Translations under genes and position numbers: made by a program
Assembly (NCBI RefSeq): GCF_022605165.1
Contig: NC_063070.1
Span: 1,054,001 to 1,118,000 of the forward strand
Source: Purpureocillium takamizusanense
Taxonomy: Eukaryota; Ascomycota; Sordariomycetes; Hypocreales; Ophiocordycipitaceae
Direction of reading: 5' to 3'
Length of the DNA: 64,000 bases
The notes under the pieces: model-generated
Told to the model about the DNA's origin: nothing
Seen by the model: only the letters and a program-made list of their open reading frames with translations
Databases searched by the model: none
Shown here: positions 43,921-55,107 of the stretch, piece after piece
Layout: each line of letters opens with the position of its first letter
How positions within the stretch are numbered: position 1 is the first letter of the stretch

Positions 43921-44528
43921 CGAAGGTGACAGGTGAGCGAAGGAGTGAAGCTGTGGACGGTCCGGCCAGTCAGTGCCAGTGGACGAGTGAGTGAGCGCGA
44001 GTGAGTGAAAGCGAAGATGAGTGAGTGGCTGCGGTTGAATATGAATGAATGGCCAAGTGAATGACCGAGTGAGAGTGACGAGTGAGTGAAGTGAGTGGAG
44101 TTGCGACACCCGTGGCGACTAGAGCGCACCGCCACTGTGGCAAAGTCCCAACGCCATCCCACCCACCACAATCTGCCCCTCCACCCACTTCGCTTCACAG
44201 GCAGACGCCGCCCTCCAACTTTCTTGTTTGCTTCCCACCGGCCGCTGCGTGACTGCGTATGACGCATCTGCCGCGTTGAGAGGGGCAGCCTTGTACTTTC
44301 GCCTGCCTCTTGCATGCAACAAACACCACCTGTCCACAGCCGTCGCTGCTGCTGCTGCTTCGTCGTCCCTCACCAACCGCTGCCGTCGTTGCCAGCGCGG
44401 AGCCCTCGTCGACACCGACTGCTGCGGCGCCCGGCCGACCGAGCCTTGTTGACACCAGCAGCTGACTGCCGCGAGTGAGGGGTCCCGCGAGTTTGCCTGG
44501 CACGACACGTGTGCCCGCCGCTGCGACC
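43921..44528. repeat. Degenerate GAGTGA repeats, vid27 promoter
   Basis: About 43935-44100 is built from degenerate GTGA/GAGTGA/GAATGA units. The rest is the promoter of the Vid27 gene. No gene is supported. Confidence 0.6.
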
Positions 44529-47117
44529 ATGTTTGTCCTGCGCAATGGTGAGCCGCCCTTGTTCCCTGCACTACCGCCAGTCGCAGTCTCGCACGCTGCA
44601 CCTTGCACGTTGCATTTGCACGTCGAGCATCGCCCGCCCGATCGACGGCTAACAACCACAGTCGGCAAGCTCATCTTCGGCTCCAGCGCCCAAGAGTCGC
44701 TCATCGAGCTCCCCCAGGGCCAGCTGTACCTGGTCCGCCCGCTCTCGCCCAAGGGCTACTCGGAGCTCATCTTCAAGGACGCGGCCATCCGCATCCGCCG
44801 CACCAACCAAGACTTCCACTACCAGCTCGTCGTGCAGCGCGTCTTCGAGGAGGGCGAGGCCGAGCTGCTGGCCGAGGAGGAGGGCGACGACGCCGAGCTC
44901 GACGCCCTCGCCGCCGAGCGCGACGAAAAGACGTTTCTGCTGGGCGAGGAGCTGCGCCTCCGCGCCGAGTTCCGCGAGGGCGAGGAAAAGGTGCTGGCCT
45001 GGCGGGACCTGAGCGGCGACACGGGCGACGTCTACGAGTTTGTCTGCGACGCGCAGGTCTCCGAGGCGCAGGTCCGGCAGTTTGTGCGCGCCGCCCAGGA
45101 GTGCCAGTACGAGCGCAAGTACCGCAAGCCCCACGCCACGGCCGCCGACGACGACTTTGAGCAGTTTGAGTTTCACCAGGAGAACCCCATCCCGCCCGCG
45201 AGCCCCATCCACAGCCCGACCCTCGCCCGGTCCATCGAGTCGGTCGACGACATGTACAAGCAGCGGACGCCCGCCAACGCGTCGGCGAAGCGCATCGACG
45301 CCGCCGCCGCCGCCGCCGCCGCCGACCCCGTCACGCCCGAGAAGCCTGCGGCCACGGCGGCAACGCCGGCACCCGCCAGCCCGCAGGCGCCGCCCAAGCC
45401 CATCGAAATGTACGCCGCCGTCACCGCGGAGCTGCACCTCTTCGACCCGCAGCCCGGCCACTTTGTCATGATGGACGAGTCCGTCGTGGCGACCGTGTCC
45501 GAGGTCGGCAAGTGGGAGTACTGGCTGCAGATTGACGGCAGCGAAAAGTCGTGGCTGGGCACCCCCGTCGTCGCCGAGTTCAACCCCGTCTTCGACTTCG
45601 AGTACCTCTCGTTCGTCTTCAACCACTTTGGCAGCGACGGGTCGGCGCGGTCGTGGCTGCTCCGGTTCAAGGACCAGCCGACGCTGGAGCGGTTCCAGGA
45701 GGCGGTCATGCAGGCCATCTGGGAGCGGCTCAACGAGACCAAGTGGGCCAAGATTCAGGAAAAGGAGCGCGAGTACGTGCTCGACTCGTTTGGCGACCTC
45801 AACATGGAGGACGCGCCGCCCATTGAGGAAGAGGAGGAGGAGGAGGAGGAGGAGGAAGAGGCCGACGAGGACGAGGACGAGGGCATCCGCAGCGAAGAGT
45901 ACGACTCCAAGGACGAAGAGGCCGACGAGGACAGGCGGGACGGCGAGGTCAACTCGCAGCTGGCCGTCGGGTACAAGCACGACCGGTCGTTTGTGGTGCG
46001 CGGGTCCAAGATTGGCGTCTTCTCGCACACGCCCGACAACCGGCTCAAGTTCTCGACCAACATCTCCAAGGTCATGACGCCCAAGGGCAAGCTCATGAGC
46101 CCGAAAAAGGTGATGCTGCACAGCGAGGACCGCGACATGATCATCCAGAACAGCGTCGACCCCAACAAGCTGTACCGCATGGACCTCGAGTACGGCAAGG
46201 TGGTGGACGAGTGGAACGTGCACGACGACGTGCCCGTCGTCAACTTTGCGCCCGAGAACAAGTTTGCGCAGATGACGGGCGAGCAGACGTTCCTGGGCGT
46301 GTCGCACAACGCGCTGTACCGCGTGGACCCGCGGCTGGCCGGCAACAAGCTCGTCGACGCCGACATGAAGCAGTACGCGTCCAAAAACGACTTTTCGGCG
46401 CTGGCGACGACGGAAAAGGGCTACATCGCCGTCGCCAGCAACAAGGGCGACATCCGGCTCTTCGACCGCCTCGGCATCCGGGCCAAGGCGCAGCTGCCGG
46501 CGCTCGGCGACCCCATCACCGGCATGGACGTGTCGGCCGACGGCCGCTGGATCCTCGGCACCACCAAGAACTACCTGCTGCTCGTCGACGCGCAGCAGCG
46601 CGGCGGCAAGAACGAGGGCAAGCTGGGCTTCGAGAAGCCCTTCGCCGCCGACGCCAAGCCGCAGCCCAAGCGCCTCGCCCTCACGCCCGAGCACGTGGCG
46701 CAGTTCTACCACGAGACGGGCAAGCCCATTTCCTTTACGCCCGCAAAGTTCAACACGGGCGCCGGCGCCGAGGAGACGAGCATCATCACCGCCACGGGCC
46801 CGTACATTATCGAGTGGAACCTGAAGCGCGTGCTGCGCGGCGTCAAGGGCGCGTACAAGATCAAGCGCTACGTCGAGGAGGTCAAGGCCGACGACTTCAA
46901 GTTTGGCTCCGACAAGAACGTCATCGTCGCCCTGCCCAACGAGGTCAACATGGTGGCCAAGCAGAGCCTGCGGCGGCCCACGCGCGAGAGCATCATTGGC
47001 GACGTGCGTCTGAGCGGCGGCGGCGGCGGCGGCCGGAGGAGCTCGGCGCGCATCGGCACCCTCGACAGCGGCCGCTACAAGCTCGGCAAGGACGACATTG
47101 TGGACTCGCCGTACTAG
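44529..47117 (+). CDS. vid27: Vid27, vacuolar import and degradation protein
   Basis: Cytoplasmic/vesicle-associated protein linked in yeast to vacuolar degradation of fructose-1,6-bisphosphatase. Exon 1 44529-44547 codes six residues plus one base; intron 44548-44661 (114 nt, GGCTAAC branch); exon 2 44662-47117; 824 residues. The N-terminal half carries PH-like segments (VGKLIFGSSAQESL; SWLGTPVVAEFNPVFDFEYL). A strongly acidic linker at about residues 395-430 contains an uninterrupted Glu run. The C-terminal Vid27 beta-propeller region includes FLGVSHNALYRVDPRLAG, GYIAVASNKGDIRLFDRLG and TGPYIIEWNLKRVLRG. The very short first exon is typical of this gene in filamentous fungi. Confidence 0.92.
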   Translation: MFVLRNGEPPLFPALPPVAVSHAAPCTLHLHVEHRPPDRRLTTTVGKLIFGSSAQESLIELPQGQLYLVRPLSPKGYSELIFKDAAIRIRRTNQDFHYQLVVQRVFEEGEAELLAEEEGDDAELDALAAERDEKTFLLGEELRLRAEFREGEEKVLAWRDLSGDTGDVYEFVCDAQVSEAQVRQFVRAAQECQYERKYRKPHATAADDDFEQFEFHQENPIPPASPIHSPTLARSIESVDDMYKQRTPANASAKRIDAAAAAAAADPVTPEKPAATAATPAPASPQAPPKPIEMYAAVTAELHLFDPQPGHFVMMDESVVATVSEVGKWEYWLQIDGSEKSWLGTPVVAEFNPVFDFEYLSFVFNHFGSDGSARSWLLRFKDQPTLERFQEAVMQAIWERLNETKWAKIQEKEREYVLDSFGDLNMEDAPPIEEEEEEEEEEEEADEDEDEGIRSEEYDSKDEEADEDRRDGEVNSQLAVGYKHDRSFVVRGSKIGVFSHTPDNRLKFSTNISKVMTPKGKLMSPKKVMLHSEDRDMIIQNSVDPNKLYRMDLEYGKVVDEWNVHDDVPVVNFAPENKFAQMTGEQTFLGVSHNALYRVDPRLAGNKLVDADMKQYASKNDFSALATTEKGYIAVASNKGDIRLFDRLGIRAKAQLPALGDPITGMDVSADGRWILGTTKNYLLLVDAQQRGGKNEGKLGFEKPFAADAKPQPKRLALTPEHVAQFYHETGKPISFTPAKFNTGAGAEETSIITATGPYIIEWNLKRVLRGVKGAYKIKRYVEEVKADDFKFGSDKNVIVALPNEVNMVAKQSLRRPTRESIIGDVRLSGGGGGGRRSSARIGTLDSGRYKLGKDDIVDSPY

Positions 47118-47320
47118 CTCGCCGCCACCGTGTTTCTGCCGCGGGCGGGTCGCCTCGCCCTTTCTCTTACGCATTTGAGATGCCTCCTTTCTGTTGCAGC
47201 AGACCGCAACCCCCACAACCCCCCCGATGTCTCCGCCTGGTCTGCCACTGCATGCGATGTTTGTCCATTCTCGGCTGCGAATCCGGCTTAGCTAGTCTAT
47301 GTAGATGTGATAATAACACT

Positions 47321-47504
47321 GGGACATGATCAAGACACGGGCATGGCTCGTAGGTACACTTTGTTTTTGGTGAACACAAGAACTACATGACGCGCTCCCA
47401 GACGCCGCATGGGATATGATCACGACACGGGCACCTGGTCCTAGGTAAACTTCGTTTTTGGTGAAACCCGAATAAGTACATGACGCGCTCCCAGACGCCG
47501 CAGG
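47321..47504. repeat. 90-bp tandem duplication between vid27 and tps1
   Basis: Two units offset by 90 bp (47321-47410 and 47411-47504) share GACACGGGCA, TTTTTGGTGAA and ACATGACGCGCTCCCAGACG. They lie in the 3' flank of tps1. The rest of the 47118-47612 interval holds only the two convergent 3' regions. Confidence 0.88.
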
Positions 47505-47612
47505 GCCAGTAAATCCTCAAGTGCCCAAGGACGGCCGCAGACGCCCAATATTGAAACGACTGAACCCGTCCTTCCCGTCGCCGCCAACGCCGCCGCAGAG
47601 GTCGGCAGCGGG

Positions 47613-49267
47613 TCACTTGGCCGCAGACTCGCCACCCTCGCCCTCGCCCTCGCCCTCGGCATCCCCCGCGACGGCCTTGGCGACGGCGTCGGCGGCCTGC
47701 TGGACCCGGTGGGCGGCGCCGACGAGGGCGCCCGAGACGTTGCGCAGCGTCTTGGGCTTGGCGGTGTCGGCGCTGAGGCGGACCATCTCGCTGACGAAGC
47801 TGGCGCCCCACCAGGCGCTCGTGTACTTGAAGACGTAGCGCTGGAGCTTGCGGTAGTTTGCGGCGCGCTGCTCGGGGCTCATGGTGACGGCGTCGTGGAT
47901 GGCGTTGGCGAGCTCCTCGGTGTTCCAGGGGTTGACGATGAGGCTGCCGTTGAGGGACTGGGCGGCGCCGGTGAACTCGCTGAGGATCATGACGCCGTGG
48001 TTGTGCTGCTGCGTGGCAATGTACTCGTACGAGACGAGGTTCATGCCGTCGCGCGTCGACGACACGAGGCACACGTCGGACACGGCGTAGAGGGCCGTGA
48101 GCTCGTCGAAGCTGACCGACTGGTGCAGGAAGTGGATGGGCATGAACTCGATGGTGCCGAAGCGGCCGTTGATGCGCCCGACGAGCTCGTTGACCACGGC
48201 CCGCAGGTTCTGGTACTCCTCGACGTCCTGCCGCGACGGCACCGCCACCTGCACCAGCACAATCTTGCCGATCCACTCGGGGTGCTCCGTCAGAAACACC
48301 TCGAGCGCGTGCAGCTTCTGCGGCACGCCCTTGATGTAGTCGAGCCGGTCCACGCCGACGATGAGCTTGACGCCCTCAAACTTGCGGCTGAGCGCGGCGA
48401 TGCGCTCCTGCACCTTGGGCTTCTTGAGCCCCTCGACAAACTTGTCCGGGTCGATGCCGATGGGGAACGCGCCGATGGTGACGAAGCGGCCGTTCCAGTC
48501 GACGCCGTTGGGCGTGGTCGAGCACCCGAGGATGCGCGAGCAGCTGCTCAGAAAGTGGCGCGCGTAGTCGAAGGTGTGGAACCCAATCAGGTCGCAGTCG
48601 AGCAGGCCCGCGAGCAGCTCGCGGCGCACGGGCAGGATGCGGTAGATTTCGCTGCTGGGGAACGGCGTGTGCAGGAAGAAGCCGATCTTGACGTTCTTCT
48701 TGGCGTCGCCAATCTCCTCGCGCAGCATCTGCGGCAGCAGCATCAGGTGGTAGTCGTGCACCCAGATGAGGTCGCCGTCCTGCACGTCCTTGATGACCGT
48801 CTTGGCGAAGAGCCGGTTGACCTCTTGGTACGCGATCCACGCCGACTCGTCAAACGTGATTTCGCCCGGGTGGTAGTGGAAGAGCGGCCAGAGGATCGAG
48901 TCTGCCAAAGGACGTCAGCCGTCAAGCAAGCGGAGCACAATGCAAAAGGAGCCGACGCACTCGAAAACCCGTTGTAGTGGCGGTCCGCCAGCTCGTCGTC
49001 GATGAAGACGGGGTGCGCGCCGTACTCGTCCTTGAGGCGCTTCTTCATGTGGTCGACCTCGTTCTCCGGCACCTCGAGCCCCGGCCAGCCGTACCACTGG
49101 AAGCTCGTCGTCTTGCTCAGGCCGCTGAGGCCCGTGACGAGCCCGCCCGAGGACATGGACAAGGTGTAGCTGCCGTCGTCGTCGCGCTTGATGGTGATGG
49201 GCAGCCGGTTGGAGAGCAGCAGCAGGCGGCCCGGCGGGGCCTGCGCGTTGTCGACGGCCGCGGGCAT
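47613..49267 (-). CDS. tps1: Trehalose-6-phosphate synthase
   Basis: Cytosolic GT20 glycosyltransferase joining UDP-glucose and glucose-6-phosphate; trehalose protects against stress and the product regulates glycolysis. Exons 49267-48961 and 48901-47613 (59-nt intron, GTGCGT donor) give 531 residues, the usual Tps1 length with no phosphatase domain. Motifs: LLLLSNRLPITIKRDDDG, the splice-spanning HYNGFSNSILWPLFHYHPG, WVHDYHLMLLPQMLRE, GFFLHTPFPSSEIYRILP, GVDRLDYIKGVPQKL and RDGMNLVSYEYIATQ. The C-terminal tail is a Gly/Glu repeat (GEGEGEGGES). ATG 49267 is the first Met; eight upstream codons remain open (GTG at 49291). Two AGGGG stress-type motifs lie at 49666 and 49676. Confidence 0.95.
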
Positions 49268-50372
49268 GATGGCGGCGGCGGCGGCGGTCACGGGGGCGGC
49301 AGGGCCTCTGTGTCTGTTCCGGGTGATGTCCGTGGTGTCCGGTCGGCGAGCATGCAGGCCGGCAGAGGAGGTGATGGTGACGCTCGAGGCGAGTCGGCCG
49401 CGAGCTGGAGGAGCTGCGTGGGGCGAGTCGACGTCACGCTGCCTGGGTATGGATCGGAGGCGTTGCTAGCGGACAGCTTGAGTTTGACGGCACGTCTCCA
49501 CCAGAGCCGTGCGCTTCGCTCGAGAAGCAGACAGGGCGTACGAAGTACTAGGTAGGTATGTAGCAAATGGAGCTACGCAAGCTGGGAGGAATGGGCGGCG
49601 AGGTCGAGCGCAGATGAGGTCGAGCGCAGATCGGCGTAATAGCAACGTACGTTGGCTGAGTGCGGAGGGGCAGCGAGGGGCACCGACGTCAGGCGGCGAG
49701 CCCTGTACTTTCAGGCTGGCAGGCACTCCACTGTTCTTTGCCCAGCCATCCAGTGCGTCAATCCTGCGAACCGGGAACGTGGCAGTGTCGCGCCTCAGCA
49801 GACGGCGCTCGACGCCACCGTCAGGGCAACGTCAGGCTCGCCTCCGTACCTGGGTTCGATCCCCTGCCCGTTGCATCGTCGTGTCGCAACAACCGCGTCA
49901 TGCGTCGGAGCAATCGCACGCAGGGCCAATGGACGGCGCATGTGCCGGAGGCGTCTGGGGCTGCCCGCGCCGGACCAAACCGCCCGCCGCCTGGCCTGCC
50001 GGCCCTGGGCCCGCTGGGGGATGCCTGATGCCCGCCATGCGCCGGGGCACCAGCCAACGGCCTCGCTTGCGCGAACAACGCACTCGGAGCACTTGTGTGA
50101 CTGAGCCCGGGGCGACAGCCAAGCTGCCAAATTGGCGTTGCACGAGTCCCAGGCCCCGAGCTCAGGGTATACTGTGCCTGCGCAGACGGGTCGGTTCCAA
50201 ACTGGAAACGCCACGGCCACCCGGGCCCCACCGGCGCGGCAGCGCTCACACTCTTATCGATAAGCCCGCGACGCTCAAAGCCCAAATTTCTGCCTCCCCG
50301 TCTCGCCTCGCATCGGCGCCGCATCGAATCTGCTGCCCACAACACCCGGCGCCCTGCCCTCGCGACCGCCCG
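49268..50372. other. Divergent intergenic region tps1 / rrp6
   Basis: Promoters of two divergent genes. AGGGG elements at 49666-49670 and 49676-49680 match the stress-response element core. No gene is supported; a tRNA-like GGTTCGATCC at 49852 lacks matching stems. Confidence 0.45.
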
Positions 50373-53012
50373 ATGGACCGCCCGATGGAGACACCACAGG
50401 ACTTCAAGTCCCTGCAGGACGGCATCCAAAAGTCCCTCGTGTCCGCCGTCAAGACGGTCAACCGCATCGCCGCCGAGGACCTGGGCTTCCAGCGCGCCGT
50501 CGACCCAGACGTCGCCGAGCAGCTCGACGAGAGCACCGCCCGCGTCCTCGCCCTGTCCACGCGCCTGCTCGCGGCCGCCGGCAAGGCGTGCGGCGTCAAG
50601 CCCCCCGCCCTCGAGGATGTCGAGGACATTGACCTGAAGTGGCAGTCCCTGGTCGACGTCGTCGACTCGGCCCTGGAAAAGGCCGACACGGCCCTCGACG
50701 AGTACACCGGCCTGGTCAAGCGAAAGGAGCCGCCCGCCGGCTCCGACCCGGTACGTCTCTGCGCCGCCCTGCGCCGCACCACACCGCGGCGTCGCCCGTC
50801 GCCCGAGCCCGGCGCTCGCTTGCTAACCCATGCCGCAGGCTCCGGGCGCAAAGAGGGCCAAGCCGACCACCAAGGTCGTCCGCAACGCCAACGTCTCCAA
50901 GCCACAGCTCCTCTTCGAGGACAAGCCCGACAACTTCCCCACGGGCCCCTGGAAGCCCATCCTCACCAGCAAGCCTCACGCGGCGGTCCCCCTGGGCGAG
51001 AGCCTGGTGCTCGCCCCGAACGAAAACGGCACGCCCCAGTTCGTCGAACCCCCCTCCTTCTCCGGCCCAACATCCGTTGACGCTGTCTGCAGGTACAAGC
51101 ACCCGTACGAGTCCGAGATTAAGCAAATGACGTATCCCGACCGCGTGTTCACGAGGCAGGACCCCATCCCGCCCCAGCCCGCCGAGTCGACGACGGCGAC
51201 GTGGGTCGACACGTACCAAGGCGTCCTGGACATGCTGGAGGCGCTCAAGGGGGCAGAGGAGATTGCCGTCGACCTGGAGCACCACGACTTCCGCACGTAC
51301 ACCGGACTGGTCTGCCTGATGCAAATCAGCACCCGGGAGCAGGACTGGATCGTCGACACGCTGCAGCCGTGGCGCCGCAAGCTCGAGGTCCTGAACGAGG
51401 TCTTTGCCGACCCCAGCATCGTCAAGGTACGTGCGATGGCCACCCGCGCCCACTCGCGTGCACGCCCTGCTGACCCGGCTGTGCAGGTCTTCCACGGCGC
51501 CTACATGGACATGGTCTGGCTGCAGCGCGATCTCGGCCTCTACGTCAACGGCCTGTTTGACACCTTTTTCGCGTGCGACCTGCTTGCGTACCCCGGCAAG
51601 AGCCTGGCGTTTCTGCTGTCCAAGTTTGTCGACTTTGACGCCGACAAGCAGTACCAGCTCGCCGACTGGCGAATACGGTACGCCGTCCTCTCTCTCGCCC
51701 TCGCCCTCGCACCCAGACGCGCCTGCTGACACTGCTGCTCCCCCCCCCCAGGCCGATCCCCGACGAAATGATGTACTACGCTCGGTCCGACACGCACTAC
51801 CTCTTGTACATATTCGACCGGCTGCGAAACGAGCTCGTCGCCACGTCCGACCGCAGGCACCCCGAGACGGACCTCATCGCCAGGGCGCTGCAGCGCTCCC
51901 GCGACCTGGCCCTGTCGCGGCACGAGAACCCCGACTACGACGAGGGCACCGGGCTCGGGCCCCGGGGCTGGTTCAACTTCTTGCTCAAGCAATCGCACCT
52001 CGGCCTCGACGGCGAGCAGTTTGCCATGTTCCGCGCCCTGTGGAAGTGGCGGGACACGCTGGCGCGCCAGGAGGACGAGAGCCCCAACTTCGTGCTGGGC
52101 ACCAACAACCTCGTCGGCATCGCCCGCGTCAACCCGCCGGACCTCAAGGCCCTGCACAGCCTGCTCCCGGTCACGGCGCCGCTGGCGAGGCCCCGGTTCA
52201 AGGAGATTTGGGAGCTGATGCAGGAGGCCAAGGCCAGGGGCGGCCCCACGGCCCTCGGCTTCTACACGGCGGGCGCGCATCCGCAGGAGCCCGGCGGCGG
52301 CGGCTCCGCTCCCAAGGCGGCCGTCGCGGCGACCCAGATGCCCGGCCCGGACGTGCAGGTGGCCGTTCGGAGCCTGCCGCAGTCGCAGCTGTTTGGGAGC
52401 ATGCCCATCAGCACCCTGTGGGAGAGCAGGCGTGCGCCGCAGCAAGACGAGGGCCACGTCCCGTTTCCGTGGCAGCGCTTCGTGCAGGACGCACCAGACG
52501 AAGCCGTCGTGGAGGCTGCAGCCGCCGCCGTCCCGATAGAGGCCGCGACGGCCGCCGCGGACGCCATGGACGAGGACGTTGACCAAGAAGAGTTCACGCT
52601 CAAAAAGGGGAGGAAGCGCAAGTCGGCGGCCGTCGACGACGAGGCGGAGCAGCCGGCGGCGCCCGCGGAGGAAGCGGACGTCGTCATCAGCATCGAAGAC
52701 GAGGAGGCGCCCGGGTCTCGCAAGAAATCGCACGCCACGAGACGGGCGGAGCGCGAGGCGCGAAAGGCGCAGAGGCGACAGGAGAGACAGCAGAGAGAGC
52801 AGGGCGGCGGGCCAGCGCAGGCCGACGAGGAGCCCTTTGACTACAGCCAGGCGCGGTCGGTCCTGCACGCGAAGCAGGACGGCGCAAGCACGCCGTCGCG
52901 CGAGCCCAAGAAGGTGTTTGACCCGTACGCCAAGACCGGGGACGACGCCCTCAAGGGGGCACGCAGGGCACCGCCCGTGCGCGGCGAGAGGAGCGCCACG
53001 TTCAAGAAGTAG
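50373..53012 (+). CDS. rrp6: Rrp6, nuclear exosome 3'-5' exonuclease
   Basis: Distributive RNase D-type subunit of the nuclear exosome, acting in rRNA, snRNA and cryptic-transcript processing. Exons 50373-50750, 50839-51426, 51487-51677 and 51752-53012 give 805 residues. Order: N-terminal PMC2NT domain (residues about 10-110), linker, DEDDY exonuclease (motif I AVDLEHHDF near 268, motif II FHGAYMDMVWLQRD, motif III YYARSDTHYLLYIF with the YxxxD pair), HRDC domain (QFAMFRALWKWRDTLARQED), then a long charged low-complexity tail with KKGRKRKS and arginine-rich segments, probably nuclear-localising. Introns are 88, 60 and 74 nt, all with matching phases. A second Met at 50385 is an alternative start. 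Confidence 0.94.
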
Positions 53013-53427
53013 CGCTGCGGAGTAAAAGGGCTGTGCATCGGTTTTCTTTTTTTTTCTTTTTTTTGTTTCCTGCGGCTCCAATACGTGTAGTGGTAGAGTA
53101 AGGCCGGCGGCGATGACTGCTGTCGAAAGGGACTGTGTGCCGTTGCAGGGGTACTTATCAAGGGTCGTCAACAACGCCACATTAATGCCGGCCACGCCTT
53201 GGGCCTTTTCTTGGTCTCCCGCCCGATGACGCCAGCAGTCGAGCCCGGCGACCTACCTCGGGCGCTCTCGACTCGCAGCCCGCTGCCGTGCGTTGCGCGG
53301 GGTGTTCCTCGTCAGGCACCACCACCACCGGGCGGGCTGGAGCCGTCTCGGCACCAACGCTCGCCCGGCGACGGCGTAGCAACGCTACGGGCCGTCGAGC
53401 TGAAACACGGCCTCTCCGGCCCACGCG
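53013..53427. other. Intergenic, no gene seen
   Basis: rrp6 3' flank with a T-rich tract (about 53042-53067). No coding feature is supported. Confidence 0.4.
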
Positions 53428-53567
53428 GCGCTCAGCGGCCCGGCGTGGGGGTGCACGAGGACTCGATGCATACGTGACGCCAGGCTGCCCTCTAGAGCTC
53501 TGTATTCGTAGTCTGTTTGCCAAGTGTGCTTTGGTGACGACGGAGGCCCGAGCTTCCGCTGTCGAGG

Positions 53568-53575
53568 TATAAAAG
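53568..53575 (+). promoter_or_regulatory. TATA box of small gene A
   Basis: TATAAAAG, 92 bp before the ATG, inside a promoter block duplicated upstream of gene B. Confidence 0.65.
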
Positions 53576-53659
53576 GCCAACGAGCAGCCTGGATGCTCAC
53601 AGAACAATCAACACACGTTTCACAATCGGACCTCACTGCTAGACCCTAGTCGAGCTACA

Positions 53660-54071
53660 ATGCCGAGAACCACAAAGAACGACGTTTTCGTTGTTCATTA
53701 CCAAACTATAGAGGAGGCGCGAGAAGCCATAGCCCACTTTCGCAAGCATACACCCGGAGTAAGCACCTCTCTTTCAAAACTAAAGCGTTATATCTACCAA
53801 CAGAAGTCCTGATATCCGGAAGATCTGTTCCTATTTTGAGGGGGATATAGAGGAGAATCCTTTCGGCCTGTGCAGGTTCATGTTGGTTAAGCCTCGTCAA
53901 CGAGGTAGCAACGGCCAGGTGAGCGTAGAGTTCAGCTGGACGTTCAGACCGTGTCATTCCATCTTTCCGGTACGTGGCGACATTAACGACTGCCAGCCTG
54001 GGCATGACGTTGAGACTAACGGCAGCCACGGTCGTAGTGCCCTAAAGACGGCGGAGGCTGCAAACTTTTAA
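53660..54071 (+). CDS. Small paralogous protein A, unknown family
   Basis: Not recognised. Exon 1 53660-53758, intron 53759-53822 (64 nt, GTAAGC donor), exon 2 53823-54071; 115 residues, no signal peptide. It is paralogous to the gene 1.1 kb downstream: both start MP, have a 29-33-residue charged helical exon 1 ending PG at the splice site, then a hydrophobic residue plus Cys, 13-14 residues later PFG-x-C (here ENPFGLC), and a shared VRGD after about 50 residues of exon 2. A GTACGT at that point (53970) could be another donor, but no following AG keeps the frame, so read-through to TAA at 54069 is preferred. Expression is supported only by the conserved TATA box and leader. Confidence 0.5.
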
Positions 54072-54550
54072 GTCGACTGGCTTCTCAGGAACCCGCGGAT
54101 TGTACGCTGCCGAAGCTGCCGGAGCCGACGAGTAAAGAGGGAATGGAAGAACTCTATCGGACAACTAGAGTAAGGGTCCCTGGCGCAAACCCTTTTCCGC
54201 CTTGAGGAATATGAGTTTCGAAAGGTCTATTCTGGGCAGGCTGTTTCTTTTGGGGGGGGGGGGGTAATCAACTGAATCTCCTATTTGCTAGCTCCTTCAG
54301 GCCAATATGGTTGTGAGGTCTTGCGTGCATCGAGAGAAAGCGAGAGAGACGTGACACAGGGCTCATAGCACAGATCAAACAGCTCGTCTGTGTGTGCAAT
54401 GATGTGATGATGATGGAGAGGCTAGGCTAGGCTAATCGTATACTGTACATGCTGTGGAGGGCTTTCGAGGAAGCCACCCCATGCGACCTCTGTGTGGGTC
54501 CCAACCATAGTAGCACTTTATTAGAAGAATATCACGGTGCGTCCCTTGTC
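54072..54550. other. Spacer between tandem paralogues
   Basis: Homology to the region after gene B continues to about 54135. The rest includes a G homopolymer at about 54252-54264. No gene. Confidence 0.4.
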
Positions 54551-54683
54551 GCGCTCAGCGCCCTGGCGTGCACGAGGACTGACTTGATGCATACGTAACG
54601 CCAAACTGTCATTTAGAGCTCTGTACTCGTAATATGTTTGCTAAGCGGTTTGGTGACGGCGGCCCGAGCTTGCGCTGTCGGGG

Positions 54684-54691
54684 TATAAGAG
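54684..54691 (+). promoter_or_regulatory. TATA box of small gene B
   Basis: TATAAGAG, 96 bp before the ATG, at the position matching the gene A element. Confidence 0.6.
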
Positions 54692-54779
54692 GCCAACGTC
54701 CCAGAAGCTCACGGAGCTCCGGCCTGCAACACGCATCTCTCACTGCCGGACCTCACTGCCAGACCCTATTCGAGCTGCA

Positions 54780-55107
54780 ATGCCGGCCGTCAATGACCAC
54801 GTGTATTACGATACCAGGAAGGAGGCGGAGCGAGTTAGGAACCGGTTTCATCGAGACATACCTGGGGTAGGTGCCTCGCCTTACAACTCAAAAACGTTCA
54901 TAGTAATAGAAGCATATCCTCAAGGTCTGTTTCTTGCCCAAGAATGACCGCAAATATCCATTTGGTTGGTGCACATATAGCTTGGTCGCGGTTACATACT
55001 TTGAAGACTTGGGCTGGGACGTCATCCCCTATCGGACGAAAAGGAAATGTCAAGCCTGCAAGCCGGTACGTGGCGACACCAACCAGCCTGGCCAATGTAT
55101 CGAGTGA
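54780..55107 (+). CDS. Small paralogous protein B, unknown family
   Basis: Not recognised; tandem paralogue of the gene at 53660. Exon 1 54780-54866, intron 54867-54924 (58 nt, GTAGGT donor), exon 2 54925-55107; 89 residues. Exon 1 is charged (YYDTRKEAERVRNRFHRDIP). Exon 2 has VCFLPKNDRKYPFGWCTYSL, with the Cys and PFG-x-C pattern shared with A, followed by a basic CxxC segment (KRKCQACKP). After the shared VRGDTN the frame stops at TGA 55105, whereas A continues another 30 residues. Nucleotide similarity between the loci extends well past this stop, so B may be truncated relative to A or spliced differently. Confidence 0.5.

Noticed and set aside
44649..47216. 855-codon open frame antisense to vid27
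   Set aside because: Leu/Val/Gly/Arg-biased shadow of the vid27 codon pattern; the sense frame has clear homology.
49838..49880. tRNA-like T-loop GGTTCGATCC
   Set aside because: The T-stem has a mismatch and no D-arm, anticodon arm or acceptor stem could be found around it.
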